A stretch of DNA of 64,000 nucleotides from Arctopsyche grandis (GCF_051622035.1 NC_135358.1:23130501-23194500); one strand, 5' to 3'. Positions 47,901 to 60,486 are shown, counted from the stretch's first letter. The notes: a model not told the origin generated them from the sequence alone. Numbers and translations are program-made.

Positions 47901-50589
47901 GAAAACGGTTCTGAAACACAAAGCGAAGAAGCTGATACAAATGTAAATCTTGAAAACGATTCTGAAATACAAAGTAAAGGAGCTGATACAAATGTAAATC
48001 TTGAGAATGCAATTCAGACTGAAGAAGTTGATTCAATTGTATATCTTGAAATCGATTCTGAAATGCACACAGACAAAGAAAATGGATCTAAAACTGAAAC
48101 CGAAGAAACCAATACAAATATAAATATTGGAAACAATTCAAAAACACCAACTGAAGAAGTTAATGTAAATGTAAATCTTGAGGGTGATTCTAAAATACAA
48201 CATGATGAAACTGTAATTAATGTAAATATTGAAAACGATTCTGATATACAGACTGAGAAGACCGATACAACTCTCAATCTTGAGAACTCAATTCAGATTG
48301 GAGAAAATGACATAAATATAAACCTTGAAAATAATTCTGAAGTTCATACTGAAGAAATTGATACAGACGTAAATCTTGAAAACGATTCTGAAATACAAGC
48401 CAAAGAAGCTGACACAAATGAAAACTTAAAAAATGATTTTAAAATATCGATAGAAAAACCTGTAATTAATGTAAATATTGAAAACGATTCTGATATACAG
48501 ACTGAGAAGACTGTTACAACTGTCAATCTTGAGAACCCAATTCAAGTTGGAGAAAATGACATAAATATAAACCTTGAAAAGAATTCTGAAGTTCATACTG
48601 AAGAAATTGTTATAGATGTAAATCTTGAAAACGATTCTGAAATACAACCTAAAGAAGCCAACACAAATGAGAACTTAAAAAATGATTTTAAAATATCGAT
48701 TGGAGATACTGTAATAAATGTAAATATTGAAAACGATTCTGAAATACAAACTGAATCTGTAGAACCGATTAAAGAAATTGATACAATTGTTAATATTGAA
48801 AAAGGTTCCAAAGAAAAAGTTGCAGGAATTAATACACATGAAAATATAGAAAAAGATTCTAAAGAACAGACTCTAGAGCAACAGATTTCAGAAATTAATA
48901 CAAATGTCAATGTGCAAAAAGATTTTACAGAGCAGATTCAGATGATTGATACAAATATGAAAGAAAGCACATTGGAAGACTCCGTTACGGTAAGTTGAAA
49001 TACAATATTTTTGACTGTGATTAACTATGATTTTCACACTTAATAAAGTAAAAATAATTATGAATATGATTTTTTATTTCACCGTTTAGTTTGGTTTCAT
49101 TGCTAGAATATTTCAATTTGTTCGTTTTTTTATACATACAATGCAATTTGTAATTAGATTTCATTTTAAAAATTATATTTATTGAAAATAATGTGTACTA
49201 TGGATTCCTTAAGCTTTTATTTGATGTCACTGAGCACTTAAAATACTATATTTTTGTTTCTTTTGAATTCTCATAAATTGTTTAGATAAATGTAATGCAA
49301 TATGTCTCAAAATATTTTAAACTTTTAGATAGCAGCTGAAGAAGGTATAAACACAGTGGAAGATAGTGAAAATAATATACATGTATTGACAGAAAAAGAC
49401 GATGAAATTACATTAACACGTGAAATCATACCAAGGATTTTCAAAAATGAAAGCATTCAATCTGATGACAGTGACGTGATTGTCGGACCAATAAGACTCA
49501 GTAGACCCGTATCGTCTGAACCTTCAGATCGACGAAATGAAACTGTAGATGTTCAAAATGAAAACATAAAAGACGAAAAGCAAGTATTGGACGAAGAAGA
49601 CGATGAAGTATTTCTGGAATCTTCTCCTAAAAAGCGTAATGATCGAAATTTGAATTCTTCGTTAATTGTCAAAGAAACTAATTCGTTAATTGTCGAATCT
49701 GAACAGAATAAAGGTTTAATGCATTCTGGGGAGTTCCACGATACTGTCGTATTACCTACCAAAATCACAAGAAAGTCTACGAGCATAGCCAAAGGTACGT
49801 ATTGTGATTTCAGTTGACTATCATTTCATATTCATCAATGATACATATACATACATACATACACTAGGATATTGTGCGTGGTATTTTTGGTACCAGTAAT
49901 GATGTCGATATAATTGTGAAGATAATATAATGTGAAATTCTCAGTATTTAGTTTTCCTCTTTGGCAATCTGTCAAAAAATATATCTTCATGTTCTTATTA
50001 TGGCAGTATGTGACGGAGACACTTCGTGACGTCCTTTGAGATTATATTTATAATAATTTGAAAACTTATGACGGGTTAATTTCATGTTGGAAATAAGATA
50101 TGTATCGGAATTATTTAGTCATAAAGTTTCAAATTTTTAGAGACACATTTAAAGTTCCTTTAAATAAATAGATCATAGCAACTAGCTTAATTTTCCGACA
50201 TCTACCAGAAATTTAATACCAATTATTCTAGCATTAGTTGAAACAAATTCATAAACACATACATATATACCCTCTTGGAGAAAAATACTGTGTGCTATTG
50301 TAAAATAATGGAAATACATATTAGTAAGTAAGTCTGTTATATGTAGCCACCATTCAATTTAACCATTTAACGAATATATAATACACTATTTATTTAAGGT
50401 AGTGCAGTTATAATACGGATAATTCATTACATTCATACTTATAATATAGAGTTTTTATAAAGCAATATATTTTTTTCAACAGTAAGATTTTTTGTCTCAA
50501 ATCTGTGCTCATCGATTCTCAACATTTATTTCACATATGCATAAAAATTACGTGAATTATTTTTAGGTGATGTAGAATTAGCATGTTAA
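44993..50589 (+). CDS. RIIa-domain and IQ-motif protein, about 1,441 aa, with Asn/Glu/Asp-rich tandem repeats
   Basis: Exons 44993-45206, 45299-46953, 47022-48989, 49329-49794 and a tentative last exon 50567-50589 (TAA). Phases 1,0,0,1 agree. Residues about 30-68 (LNAAMEGLVREVLMKNPKDI, FAAEYFETLIEIR) match the RIIa dimerisation/docking fold of SPA17, CABYR, ropporin and PKA-RII. Two IQ motifs follow: about residue 580 (AAILIQSVFKGFIVRKKM) and about 671 (AATKIQAGVRGYLTRKYF). Between and after them the chain is extremely rich in Glu, Asn, Ile, Asp and Ser. Residues about 900-1230 form tandem repeats with the pattern NVNLENDSEIQ. Vertebrate SPA17 is only about 150 aa, so this is greatly expanded. 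RIIa folds bind amphipathic helices of AKAP-type scaffolds and IQ motifs bind calmodulin; a flagellar or ciliary scaffold is inferred. An alternative start is Met13 (MDSAQFG). The last exon is weak and the gene may extend further. Confidence 0.85.
47860..48830 (+). repeat. Coding tandem repeats with 249-bp higher-order period
   Basis: A basic unit of about 51-57 bp encodes variants of (T/A)NVNLENDSEIQ(T/S)EE. A higher-order unit begins GTAATTAATGTAAATATTGA at 48213 and 48462, and GTAATAAATGTAAATATTG at 48711. The period is exactly 249 bp (83 codons), so the frame is kept. The adjacent 249-bp units differ by only a few substitutions. Confidence 0.9.
49800..50566. other. Putative last intron of the RIIa/IQ gene
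   Basis: AT-rich with a TACATACATACA run near 49850. No additional coding segment seen. Confidence 0.35.
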
Positions 50590-51047
50590 TATGCCGCACT
50601 CACAGCTCACAGGGTACAAATAATAATTTATGAATGATTCGACCGTGGTTTACCAACAAACGAGCGCTGACGCGTTGCGAGCTATGGACACATATTATTC
50701 AGAACGTAATGTGTTAATTTGAATACGTTAAACCTGTAGCCGTCAAATAATATTCACAGTCGTCGTGTTTCGGCTCATACATATTAATGTCGAGTGGCCA
50801 TTTTGTATGTATATACCAGAGGGCTTCTTAAGTTGCCTACACTGCACTGTTGAAAGTTTGTCGATTTTCGACACGTGTTTTCGGTGGCGCTCGTGTCGCT
50901 TTAATACTGAACACCGATTTATCAACATCGCTTATCAAAGGTTATCGTTTTATTTTAGATTCAATAGCGATTCACGCTTTTACATATATATGTACTTGAT
51001 TGTTATACATGCACATATGTACATATGTATGTATATATACATATGTA
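50590..51047. other. Downstream of the RIIa/IQ gene: nothing recognised
   Basis: Mixed-composition sequence with moderately long open frames on both strands but no motif. Confidence 0.3.
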
Positions 51048-51256
51048 CAGTGGTGTCACCCCAATTTTGGAACAACGGGTTTCCAAATTCTTTTATATAT
51101 ACGAGTACATTTTGTTTTCGTCCAACGCACTATTACATTAACATTTTTGACAAGAATTATATGGATTTTTAGATTAAATAACGCGTTTCCAAAATCTTTT
51201 GATTTTTAACAACGGGTTTCCGGAAACCTATGGAAACCATTAGGGTGACACCACTG
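51048..51256. mobile_element. MITE with CAGTGGTGTCACCC ends and TA target duplication
   Basis: The left end CAGTGGTGTCACCCC and right end GGGTGACACCACTG are perfect inverted repeats flanked by TA on both sides, suggesting a Tc1/mariner-type non-autonomous element. Internal direct motif AACGGGTTTCC occurs twice. Noncoding. Confidence 0.8.
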
Positions 51257-51337
51257 TATAATACCAGTAATGTTTGTAAATGAAGTGGAACCCTCGGTTC
51301 TACATAAAAGATCAAAACCAAAATAATATCAAATAAG

Positions 51338-51610
51338 TATAATAATAATAATAATAATAATAATAGCTTTTATTCCAGACGATGAGGAGAATAGTGCAAT
51401 CCCCAACGCCCATATAAATAATATATAGATAATAAAAAAAAGTATTGAAAAATAGTAAACAAAAAATAAATAAATAAATACATAAGTAAATATATAAATA
51501 TTACTGATAATAAATAATAATAATAATAAATAATAATAATAATATATAATAATAATAATAATTATAATAAATAAATAATAATAAATAAGTCTAATAATAA
51601 TAAATAATAT
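51338..51610 (+). repeat. (TAA)n microsatellite flanking a short repeat segment
   Basis: (TAA)n at 51340-51365 and again at about 51508-51600, around a segment with GCTTTTATTCCAGACGATGA. The segment may be a LINE 3' end (minus) whose tail expanded into the microsatellite. Confidence 0.7.
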
Positions 51611-52100
51611 AGTATTAAGTACACTCTGAAACTTTTAACTATAAAACGAATCCTATTAAATTTTTTTTCACTTATGAAGAGTTCAATTTTATTTTTCTCT
51701 CAATATGATACATATGCATATACTTATAGTGGCGTAATTAGGAATTAGGAAATCATCTAAATCTGCCTCTAAATTTTAATTCGATATATATAATATGTAA
51801 GATTCATGCCTTTGTAGAAATGTAACTTATAAAATACAATATAATTTAAGTGAAACAAGGCAATTTGAATAAAAACGAATTCAAATTCAACGTCATTTTC
51901 AACAACATTTTCAAATTCAACGTCAATTAAGGATTTAGTTAATGGATTAATTCAGCATAAAACAGTTAATATGCACATAGATAATGTTAAAAGGATATCT
52001 CAATTTCAGAAAAGTAGTTAAAGATCAAATCATCTACTGCTGTCATAACAGCGATGGTTTTTTTTCTGTATGTAATGTCAGTCACATTCTGTTATCACCA
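51611..52100. other. Intergenic: nothing recognised
   Basis: AT-rich sequence without coding or element structure. Confidence 0.3.
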
Positions 52101-52106
52101 GTATCA

Positions 52107-52260
52107 TTGGCGTTCCCAGGGAGCCTTAATTACCCCCCCCCTTCTCCTCAAGAAAGGAAATATTAAAAAACATTGAAAGTTAAAGAATTTTATTGAATTC
52201 ACAATTAATTATGTTTAGCCCCCCCTCCCCCACCAAATTATACTGGATGCGCCACTGATC
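52107..52260. mobile_element. hAT-like MITE with poly-C/poly-G subterminal tracts
   Basis: The left end CATTGGCGTTCCCAGG and the right end (read inverted) CAGTGGCGCATCCAGT are imperfect inverted repeats, each followed by a C-rich tract in plus orientation (52133-52141 and 52219-52230). Such ends are common in insect hAT elements. Target duplication not resolved. Confidence 0.5.
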
Positions 52261-52364
52261 GGTAGCATGTGTAAATTTGCACAGAATTGAAATATTTCAA
52301 TACGTAATTTGTATGTAAAGTTTATTAACAAAAAATGTAAAGTACAACTTTATATTATGTACAG

Positions 52365-52425
52365 ACAGTCCTGCAATCCAAATATCCAAGTCTGACCAGT
52401 AGCACTACAGATATACCCTTTTTTG
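52365..52425 (-). mobile_element. SINE internal fragment
   Basis: The reverse complement reads TATATCTGTAGTGCTACTGG and TCAGACTTGGATATTTGGAT, matching 60577-60620 of the SINE. Confidence 0.65.
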
Positions 52426-52842
52426 GGTCAGTAATTAAGATGCTACACCAAGGCCCGGATTTTCTCTTAACGGCTCTGTGTACATACAAAAGAAACAATA
52501 TCATATATAACCACACCTGATATTCTTATATCTAAGCGAGCGACAAAACCGCTATTTTTTATTATCCTAAGTGTGACTGTATGACAATTCCGATTCTTCT
52601 GCTTGAATTGTTGCGATTTCCAATATGTACATATTTACTTTGTGCAATGACATGCCTATTCGCATATGTCGTGTATCACATCACAAATGATGTATGTATG
52701 TAGATATTTAGCACAAAATACGTTGCCCAAAAATGTGTTGCCTAAAATGCTTTGCCTAAAAATAAAAGTCGGTTTATGTCTATTTTGTTGAAATAAACAC
52801 AATGGAATAGTAATAAATGAACATGGAATAGTTTGTACATAC

Positions 52843-53007
52843 CAGCGGTGTGCCGTGGATATATCCCTGTTTTTATTCCACAGCCTTATTTATGTACGTG
52901 TGCGCGAGCACGATACAAGGGGACTAGGTGACGTCGTACCGAGTCCCCTTGCATGCGTAAGTGAGGATGTGCGATAGAAACATGGAGATTTCCGCGGCAC
53001 ACCACTG
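52843..53007. mobile_element. CAGTGGCGTGC-family palindromic MITE
   Basis: CAGCGGTGTGCCGTGGATAT at the left, GATTTCCGCGGCACACCACTG at the right. The core is GGGGACTAGGTGACGTCGTA / CCGAGTCCCC. Confidence 0.8.
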
Positions 53008-53010
53008 TCA

Positions 53011-53232
53011 CCGGTCTCCGTCACGAGCCCGAATGTGAAACGTCCGAAAACGCAAATATCGGAAGGCAAAGATTGAAAATCGAAAGATCTTAAGTCGAAA
53101 GATAAAAAATTGCTCGCGCAAATTAAGTGAGTATGTACCGTTTACCATGCACCCTTTTTTTATCTTTCGACTTTGCCTTCCGATATTTGCGTTTTCGGGC
53201 GTTTCACATTCGGGCTCGTGAGGTAGACCCCA
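53011..53232. mobile_element. GGTCTACC-family foldback, core-deleted copy
   Basis: Left arm GGTCTCCGTCACGAGCCCGA through TCTTAAGTCGAAAGAT. It then jumps into the right side of the core (GCTCGCGCAAATTAAGTGAG) and the inverted arm ending CGGGCTCGTGAGGTAGACC. Confidence 0.8.
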
Positions 53233-53474
53233 CTGTCACACACCATATACATATAATCGTAAGCGATTGCATTGTATTTGTGATGTGATATGTTGCATAT
53301 GTGAATAGGCATGTCATTGCACAATGTAAATATGTACATTGGTAATCGCAACAATTCAAGGAGAAGAATCAGAAATGTCATACAGTCACACTTACATAGG
53401 ATAATAAAAAACGTAAAGGAGGTATGTAAAAATAGTGTGGTGTGGTTAAATGTGATATATTTTCTTTTGTTTAT

Positions 53475-55146
53475 TGTCACGAACTTTTTTTCCGATGATA
53501 ATATTATATGAAACTTAGACAAAGCATGATATATGATATTATATTAACGTAGTAAACACTCTTTTGCATATATTTTCACTTGATCTGTTTAGCAATAGTC
53601 GTTATTCTTGATTAAAATTGAAAAGCTTTAAGGTATGTTCTCCTACATAAGTACATAATAAAGTATGTATACCATTAGTTTTCTTTCATTGGTGATATGC
53701 AAATATTAATAACAAACGAAAATAATGCATTTATTTAACAAATATCGAAAAATGCTTCAAATACAAAGTCAATGCGACATGACGGTCTGTTACTATTTTG
53801 TAATTTTATTTTTTGTTGCTGGAATTTAATATATGTGTTTTAGATGTGCCGGAACTTTTCGCTTACAGATTTATAGCGTTTCCGATTCGAAATGTTATAC
53901 AGACACGTTGAAGTTAAAACGTCGAGATTTACGTTTCGGCAGCCATCCGCTTCTTTTCTCAAGATTATCTACACACACACTCACGCACAAATACAAAATA
54001 CAATTTTTACGTACTTATTAGTGATTCACGATCCGATTTTGGCTTGTGTTCTTCTGGGCTGCGCCATAAATTTAGATGATCGTTTCTTGTTTGCGTCGAG
54101 GAGAGTATAAATGTACATACATATATATTTAGTATGTATACATGCATTCGTGGCCAATGTTCTTTTCTTTCTTTCCCCTTCTGTCTTTCTTTGCCTATAA
54201 TTACTATACACTGACACACAAAGTGTCAAGTGACGTCTTTTGTAAATTTATATGCTACTTTATAGTAAGATATTCGGTTGTCACTAAATATGAAACTTAT
54301 TTGGTCAATAGGACATCAACCTCGTATAAAGCTTTGTATGCAATATCGTACAGTAGTCCTGATTGGTTATTTTGGTGGTCAAAATAAATTTTATAGTGGG
54401 TGTTTGTACATTAAACAGCAAGTTTATGTACAATCGCATCTAATCATTCTTATGAAAGAAGCGTCGATTTTTATTTAAAGATAAAGTGAATCACAGGCAG
54501 TCGACTGATAATGGAATGATACAAAAAAAAATAGGCATATACGTACCTACGTACATGTACATATTTGGTATATTTTATCGAAGAAATATAATACGTCATC
54601 ATTATCAGACCGTGATCCTTCAATTGATATGACCTTATTGCTCCTTGCAATATATGTACATATAATAGATGAATTGCGAACGAGATCGTTTTAAAAAGTT
54701 CAAAAGTTTAAACGACGCGACGAACAAGGTTTTTCTTATTATTTATTTTTATATCCTCGTCCGAATAAATTAACATTTTAATCGCTAAAAAAACCTGTAA
54801 GTGGGTTTTTTCAAACCGGTATTCCGATAATTTCGTAGCGGTAAATCTAGAATTGTTATTTGCGAAACTAAGTATAATATAGTACAATCGCGTGATGATA
54901 TAATATTTCTCTAACCATTTATTTTCATCAATTAATTAATAACATATTTATCAAATTAATTATGTTACATTAAACAATGTAAGGTGATATGCAGTTCCAC
55001 TATTAAATAAGTACATATATAGGTAGGTACTAGGAAGTAAATGACCCGAAAAGTAGCTCGGTAATCTATCAGTAAATTATCACTTTTACCGGCAATCAAC
55101 AAAACATATTCGCTGCATTTATCACATTCCTCTCATTAATTTTATC
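53475..55146. other. Intergenic: no gene supported
   Basis: Moderately AT-rich. Several short open frames (e.g. 53833-54021) overlap others and lack motifs or splice partners. Confidence 0.3.
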
Positions 55147-55335
55147 TTCTGAAAACACTGGTACGACCCAGTGCTTTATCCAGGAAAAAATATATTAAAT
55201 AATGAAAATAATAGTAGATGTTATACATACATAGAACGGATTTACAAGGAAGATGTAGTAAATCTATTAGTTTCAGACTTCGACGATGATATTGCAGTTT
55301 CAGTTCCGTCTACGACTAAATGTGTGATATTGCAG
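55147..55335 (+). other. Unassigned coding-like segment interrupted by a foldback arm
   Basis: An open frame reads through VLYPGKNILNNENNSRCYTY and DVVNLLVSDFDDDIAVSVPS with balanced, protein-like composition. It is cut by a GGTCTACC-family arm at about 55350. About 160 bp beyond, another coding-like stretch follows an AG (VEYDDITRNDSQDKVVDISY, about 55517-55577). I cannot name a family. It could be a decayed gene or transposon. Confidence 0.3.
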
Positions 55336-55349
55336 TTTCAGTTCCATCT

Positions 55350-55456
55350 ACACCCTTTTTTTTGATATTTCGACTTAAGATCTTTCGATTTTCGATCTTT
55401 GCCTTCCGATATTTGTGTTTTCTGTAATTTAACATTCTGGCTCGTCACGTAGACCC
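55350..55456 (-). mobile_element. GGTCTACC-family solitary arm
   Basis: ATTTCGACTTAAGATCTTTCG, TTGCCTTCCGATATTTG and CTGGCTCGTCACGTAGACC match the right arm of the foldback at 39718-40088; no left arm here. Confidence 0.7.
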
Positions 55457-55577
55457 CATCCATACATATGTCTGAAAAATACAATAGGTTTTTATTTTTC
55501 TCAAAAACGCCACAGGTGGAGTATGACGATATTACTCGCAACGATTCTCAAGATAAAGTGGTAGATATATCTTATAT

Positions 55578-57329
55578 GTGCATATATGTATATGTACTAT
55601 CAACACATTTTATAAATATAATACGAGGTCAAGAAGGTTGGACGAGTGTACCATTATATTTTATAAACTCAAACATAATCCCATTACATTATTTTAGCAG
55701 TCATACATTATATACATATACCTAAAAGTAGTGTGTGATTTTCTTTTAAAGGACCAATACAATATGTTTAATAATATTGTGGGAAAATAATATTTTTTTT
55801 ATTTGATAATTAATTTCATATATTGTACTTATATCAGGTTATAAAGTATGTGAAATGTAAAGCTTATATTACATATGTATCAGTAACGTTTATCTGTCTT
55901 TAGAATACATACCAATTGGTGTACTTTTTTATGTACATATTAAGTAGTTACTTATTGTAAAAAAACGGATATGTATTGCTTTTTAAACATTTTTTATGTA
56001 TTCAATCTCACTTCATTACCATTATGGAGCACATATTTGTAGGCTTGCTTCTGCCACAGTTCACATTCCATCATGCTATCGTTCATCTGTCGTTTTCTTT
56101 TCATTTTAATGGATAGAACAAAAAACAAATGTATTTTGTTGATTTTAGAATTCGATGCCGTTTTGCTACTGTTTCTTATTTGGAAGTAGAAGTAATTTAC
56201 CTTCATTACGGAGTTAGAAAAAGTGGTCATCGCACGTCACTGGATCGTTACAATAAGAGGTGATTGCGAGCATTATCTTTTTATTTATTTCCTCTCCTAA
56301 TTTTTGTTATTTGTTTTGCTTTCACCCATCTGTATAATTTTTTATCATGTACATAAGTATATAGTTTCACGTTGTCAGCACTGTTTAAAAAATCAAAGCG
56401 GCAAAACACACGTGTAAAAAGAAACAATGGGCGCGTACTACAAAATAATTGTGGTACCTCGACATTGCAGTGTAAAATTTGTTTTTGAAATCATAATTAA
56501 ATTTTGAATGCACTATTAGAATTATTCATAGTTCAGCACGTATACTTTTGTATAACTAAATATTTTTATGTTTTGAAACACCAAAAATAATTTATTTCAT
56601 CTTTCTCCATATAAAAAAAATTACTCTACATTACATTAATAGTCTATGTTTTCTTTATGGCATAATAGCATTTCGCATAATAACTTTATTTGTAACTTTG
56701 CTTCTTTTATTTCATTTTGATTTGGTTGCAACGAAACGCAAAACTTATAGTATTTTTATAGTAGCATGAACTATATTACTTATTTTGAAATAATGTATCA
56801 GTGCCTAATGTTTTAACATTGACCCTTTAAAAATTAAGTCATGAAAACTTTAATTTTGCACTAGTATGCCCTTCAATCGATTTATATGCAAATCGACTAA
56901 GACTTCTCGCAATTTTCAATCATCTAATGATCATTTCTTTCCGACGTAAATCATTGACGTTAGTCGGCAAAGAAAACTCGGACGAACAGACGTCATCAAC
57001 CAATCGAGGCATATGAAAGAGCAATTGAAAACCTGTGGCTCGCGAATTTACGTTTTAATGCCTACGTACATTGTAAATATGGATGTTATTGGTAATCTTT
57101 TTTAAAAATTTTATTCAGCAATATTTGTCAAGACTTTCCATAAAAGATTGAATGAGAAGACTTCCCTCGAGAATCTAAAAATTTCCCAGAAAAAAGCTCT
57201 TTTTTTCATTTTTATTTTATTGATTCACCATTCATCATAATTAAAGCGATGAATGGAACTTTTAATGAACCAAACTTTAGTAATTTTAGACTTCGAACAA
57301 TAGCTTTTCACATCACAAACCGATTAAAG
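55578..57329. other. Intergenic: nothing firmly recognised
   Basis: A minus-strand frame with ATG near 56105 (MKRKRQMNDSMMECELWQKQ...) is open for 37 codons and stops at 55994. No splice partner was found, so it is not called. The rest is AT-rich. Confidence 0.3.
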
Positions 57330-57520
57330 TGCCATTCACCATCGACTGCTGGATGAAGGCCTCTCCAACACGCTTCCAATCGTCTCTGTTTTGCGCAGCT
57401 CTCATCCAACTCACCCCACACATATTCCTAATTTCGTCTACACATCTTCCCTACAGACTTTCTTTTACCGGGTACCATTCTATCTCTTATTTTGTCTACC
57501 TATCCATTATTTTGGCCATT
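57330..57520 (-). mobile_element. LINE 3'-end fragment, copy 3
   Basis: CTGCTGGATGAAGGCCTCTC, CAACACGCTTCCA and TCTCTGTTTTGCGCAGCTCT match 42600-42650 in the same orientation, i.e. the LINE tail on the minus strand. Confidence 0.75.
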
Positions 57521-58181
57521 ATAAAAAAATAAATTAAATTGAAAAAAAAAACTTCATAAATATGTCCCGGGATCCCGAGAATCCCCGGAACAACCCCGAG
57601 CTCCATCCCATTTCCCGGGAGTTTAAAAATTTCGGGAAATCAGAAACCTTAGTTGGGATCGATTCGACCATGTTGTTGGATTCCACTTTACTTCTTTCCT
57701 GGACGACACAATAAACAGCTTCCATATTTTTTATGTACGTTATTTTTTCACAGTCACCTTGTAGTAAATTCTCCTATTTTAAAGCTATTTTTATGAATAC
57801 ATAGTATGGGAATATTTGTTTCACGTATTAGTCCCTATTTTAAAAACGACATTTATATTGGAAATGGTATTCAATTAATTGACGCATCAATTTTTGGAAG
57901 AATTTTTGTCGCGATCTTTTTTTTAAATTTAAATACACTTATTTTTGTATCTCCTTCCAAAGTAACAGTTGTAGGATGCTTAGTTAGCGTCAATATACGC
58001 CGTTAACACACTTGAAAATAATTAGGTCAACTCGATTTAAATTTAGAGCGGACCATGTCAGAAAGCGCATAAATCATACGTCCACTTTCAGGATAAGCAT
58101 TGTTTTCCGGGGCTAGCATCAGAAAATTACTCTTAAGATGATTGCACAGATTATATAAAAAAAAAATTGGTAAACGGGTTA

Positions 58182-58331
58182 CATCCCAAATATGAATCGC
58201 TACCAGTATAACCACCGCTACGTTTTCTGTACCGCCATTTTCCTTTACGACGAATTTTCGTATGACAGGAGACCTGCGCGAGCGATTTTCGTGGCGGCGG
58301 TTATACAAGTAGCGATGTAACATTTGGGATG
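58182..58331. mobile_element. TA-flanked MITE with CATCCCAAAT ends
   Basis: CATCCCAAATATGAATCGCT ... ATAACCACCGC on the left and GGCGGTTATACAAGTAGCGA ... CATTTGGGATG on the right are inverted repeats of about 45 bp. TA flanks both ends. A partially similar end is near 4105-4145. Confidence 0.75.
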
Positions 58332-60486
58332 TATTCACAGAACCAAAAAATTAGTTGTCGAAATTTTTGCTGAATTCAACGGGAAATGGTTTATCAATAA
58401 ATATCACCCACTCGCTTAATGTACCGTTGTCATGTCGTAAGAGAAAAAAAAATCAAGTAAAACTACTAACAATAGCTAATGGTTCGGAATTGTTTAGAAG
58501 TTTTTTGTCTGAGAAGATAATTAATGTGTTTTTCGTATACATTCTTCAATGGCGCCGATTAAAAATTTGTGTTGTATTAATAGAAACTGGTGACGTGTAA
58601 TTATGACGATTAATTAATCAATTGAAAGCAATTTGACGGGTGAAAACTTTGCAGTTAAAGACAAGATTAAGTTTACCCACAGAGCGCTGAAATTGACCTA
58701 TACATATGTATGTACAAAATAAAAAACCAAATTGAAGGAATTGGTAAATACAACATATATCAATATTTCATATAATTTTTAATTTGATGTTGGTTTAATT
58801 TTTAGATTAAACTGGTTTGTATATATTTACTTGCTCCGCCACTGATAGTGATCAATATGTACATTGCTTTATTATGTACTATGCAGTTGTTTCACCCGGC
58901 TTCGCCCAGTATTTGTAATTTATTTATTTATTTATAGTACTTTTGGACCATTGTGGCTTCACAGGAAAAACCTAATGCGCCACAATGGCCTACATTTGAT
59001 TATGAACAGCGTAAACATGGCGAATCTAATAGTAAATATTCATTTGTTTTTTTTTTATTAAATTTATTTGAATCGAAAAAAATATAATATTCAACCAATT
59101 GAATTGTCGGTACAGAAACTTTGTTTTGTTTACGAAGTTCCCAACCAAAGATACTTACATACAAAGTCTCTTTCGAAATTATGTATTAGATTTATTTTTT
59201 AGCGTACTCTGCATAGGTCCTGGTGCTATAATAGATGGTTATCTGATTAATATTCAATAAAATAGTATATTTAGTTTAAAATTCGTTTTCAAATGAAATT
59301 CAAATTGGTATAAATTGAACGTGTCTTTTAAATTTACAAATCGATTGTTGTTAAGTGGTTAACTCGTTCGACACGTGTACTGAATATACCAGAAAAAAAT
59401 TCCAAGTGCATGGCTATAAATAGGCGACTGACAACATAAAAACAATCACGAGGATGTTATCTGACAGTAGACTGATAAATAAACTATTATCTATAATAGT
59501 ATCGATTTCAATATAAGGAAGATTAAATATTGTTGACACATACATACATACATGTGTATATGTACATATGTATATCGGAATATACGGAAACTGCATTGCA
59601 TACATACTTTTTATTATTTACCCTTGCACTATTTTCCATTGTCACATTCTTGTAGTCAATTATATGAACATATACTTTTCACGCGTTTGATATTATGCCA
59701 AGTTTTTCAAAATTACAACTATAGTGATGTCAAATATTCATTTCATAAGAAATTATAATAGAAAACGAATTTGTTTTATTTGAAATTAAAAAAAAAACAT
59801 TCGAAGCATATCGCTCCTTGTGAAGTTTTTTGTACATTCTAATCGGAAAACTTGTCGGACTTGACTTTGGGACTAAACTATGTATAAATTAATAATCCAT
59901 TATTATTTTATTTACTTATAGGAAAGGTTAACATACATATGTATTTTACTAACCAAGTGCATCGATTAACGTGAAATATAACTCTTGGTCTCCTAGTAAT
60001 AATATCAAGAAAATATTTCTGTTTATTTTTTATAACCTTTTTTACATATAGGCCAAAAACATCTTCGAATAGAATTGTGGTATTCGTTTATGACTTTTAT
60101 TGCCAGACGTATCGTCTGCCACATTCGAAATGTGCAGTTTATTAAAAATGTTAAGAGGGACTTATTTTTAGAAAAGTTTCCATCCTGAAGGAACGTTGCT
60201 TTGATGAGGATTTTCACCCGATTACCGGACAAAGGGGATTCAATAAACCCACAGAAAATATGGTGACATTGAACGATTTCGTCTAAAATTAACCATTGAA
60301 TGCATCGCAGTATTGTTATTCTGTTGGAAAGCGTCAACATACAAAAAAACGATTCTTAACTATTTAGGGTTTGCATTCGCTTAGTTTAATTTAAATTTAA
60401 ATTGTATCTTTATTTAATGATACACATATCACCACAAAAGCAGTCTATTTTCACCATTATTCTTATAATGCAGACATTAATCATCA
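58332..60486. other. Intergenic: no gene supported
   Basis: AT-rich. At about 58890-58990 there is a segment with (TTTA)n and CCATTGTGGC that looks like a LINE/SINE tail on the minus strand. The minus frame at 60023-60340 has no motif. Confidence 0.3.

Larger units (their letters stand above)
52486..53474. repeat. Long inverted repeat (about 200-bp arms) with nested MITEs in its loop
   Basis: Arms 52486-52690 and 53276-53474 are reverse complements. Shared blocks include TTGAATTGTTGCGATT, TGCAATGACATGCCTATTC, TATCACATCACAAAT (approximate), AGTGTGACTGTATGACA and TAACCACACC. Identity is about 85-90% by eye. The loop contains the two elements listed next. Confidence 0.8.

Noticed and set aside
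47219..48910. Several minus-strand open frames opposite the RIIa/IQ gene
   Set aside because: They arise from the biased codon use of the tandem repeats on the plus strand and show no independent motif.
49795..49817. Reading through the exon-4 donor of the RIIa/IQ gene to the next stop (GTYCDFS)
   Set aside because: The GTACGT donor is good and a phase-matched terminal exon exists at 50567, although read-through cannot be excluded.
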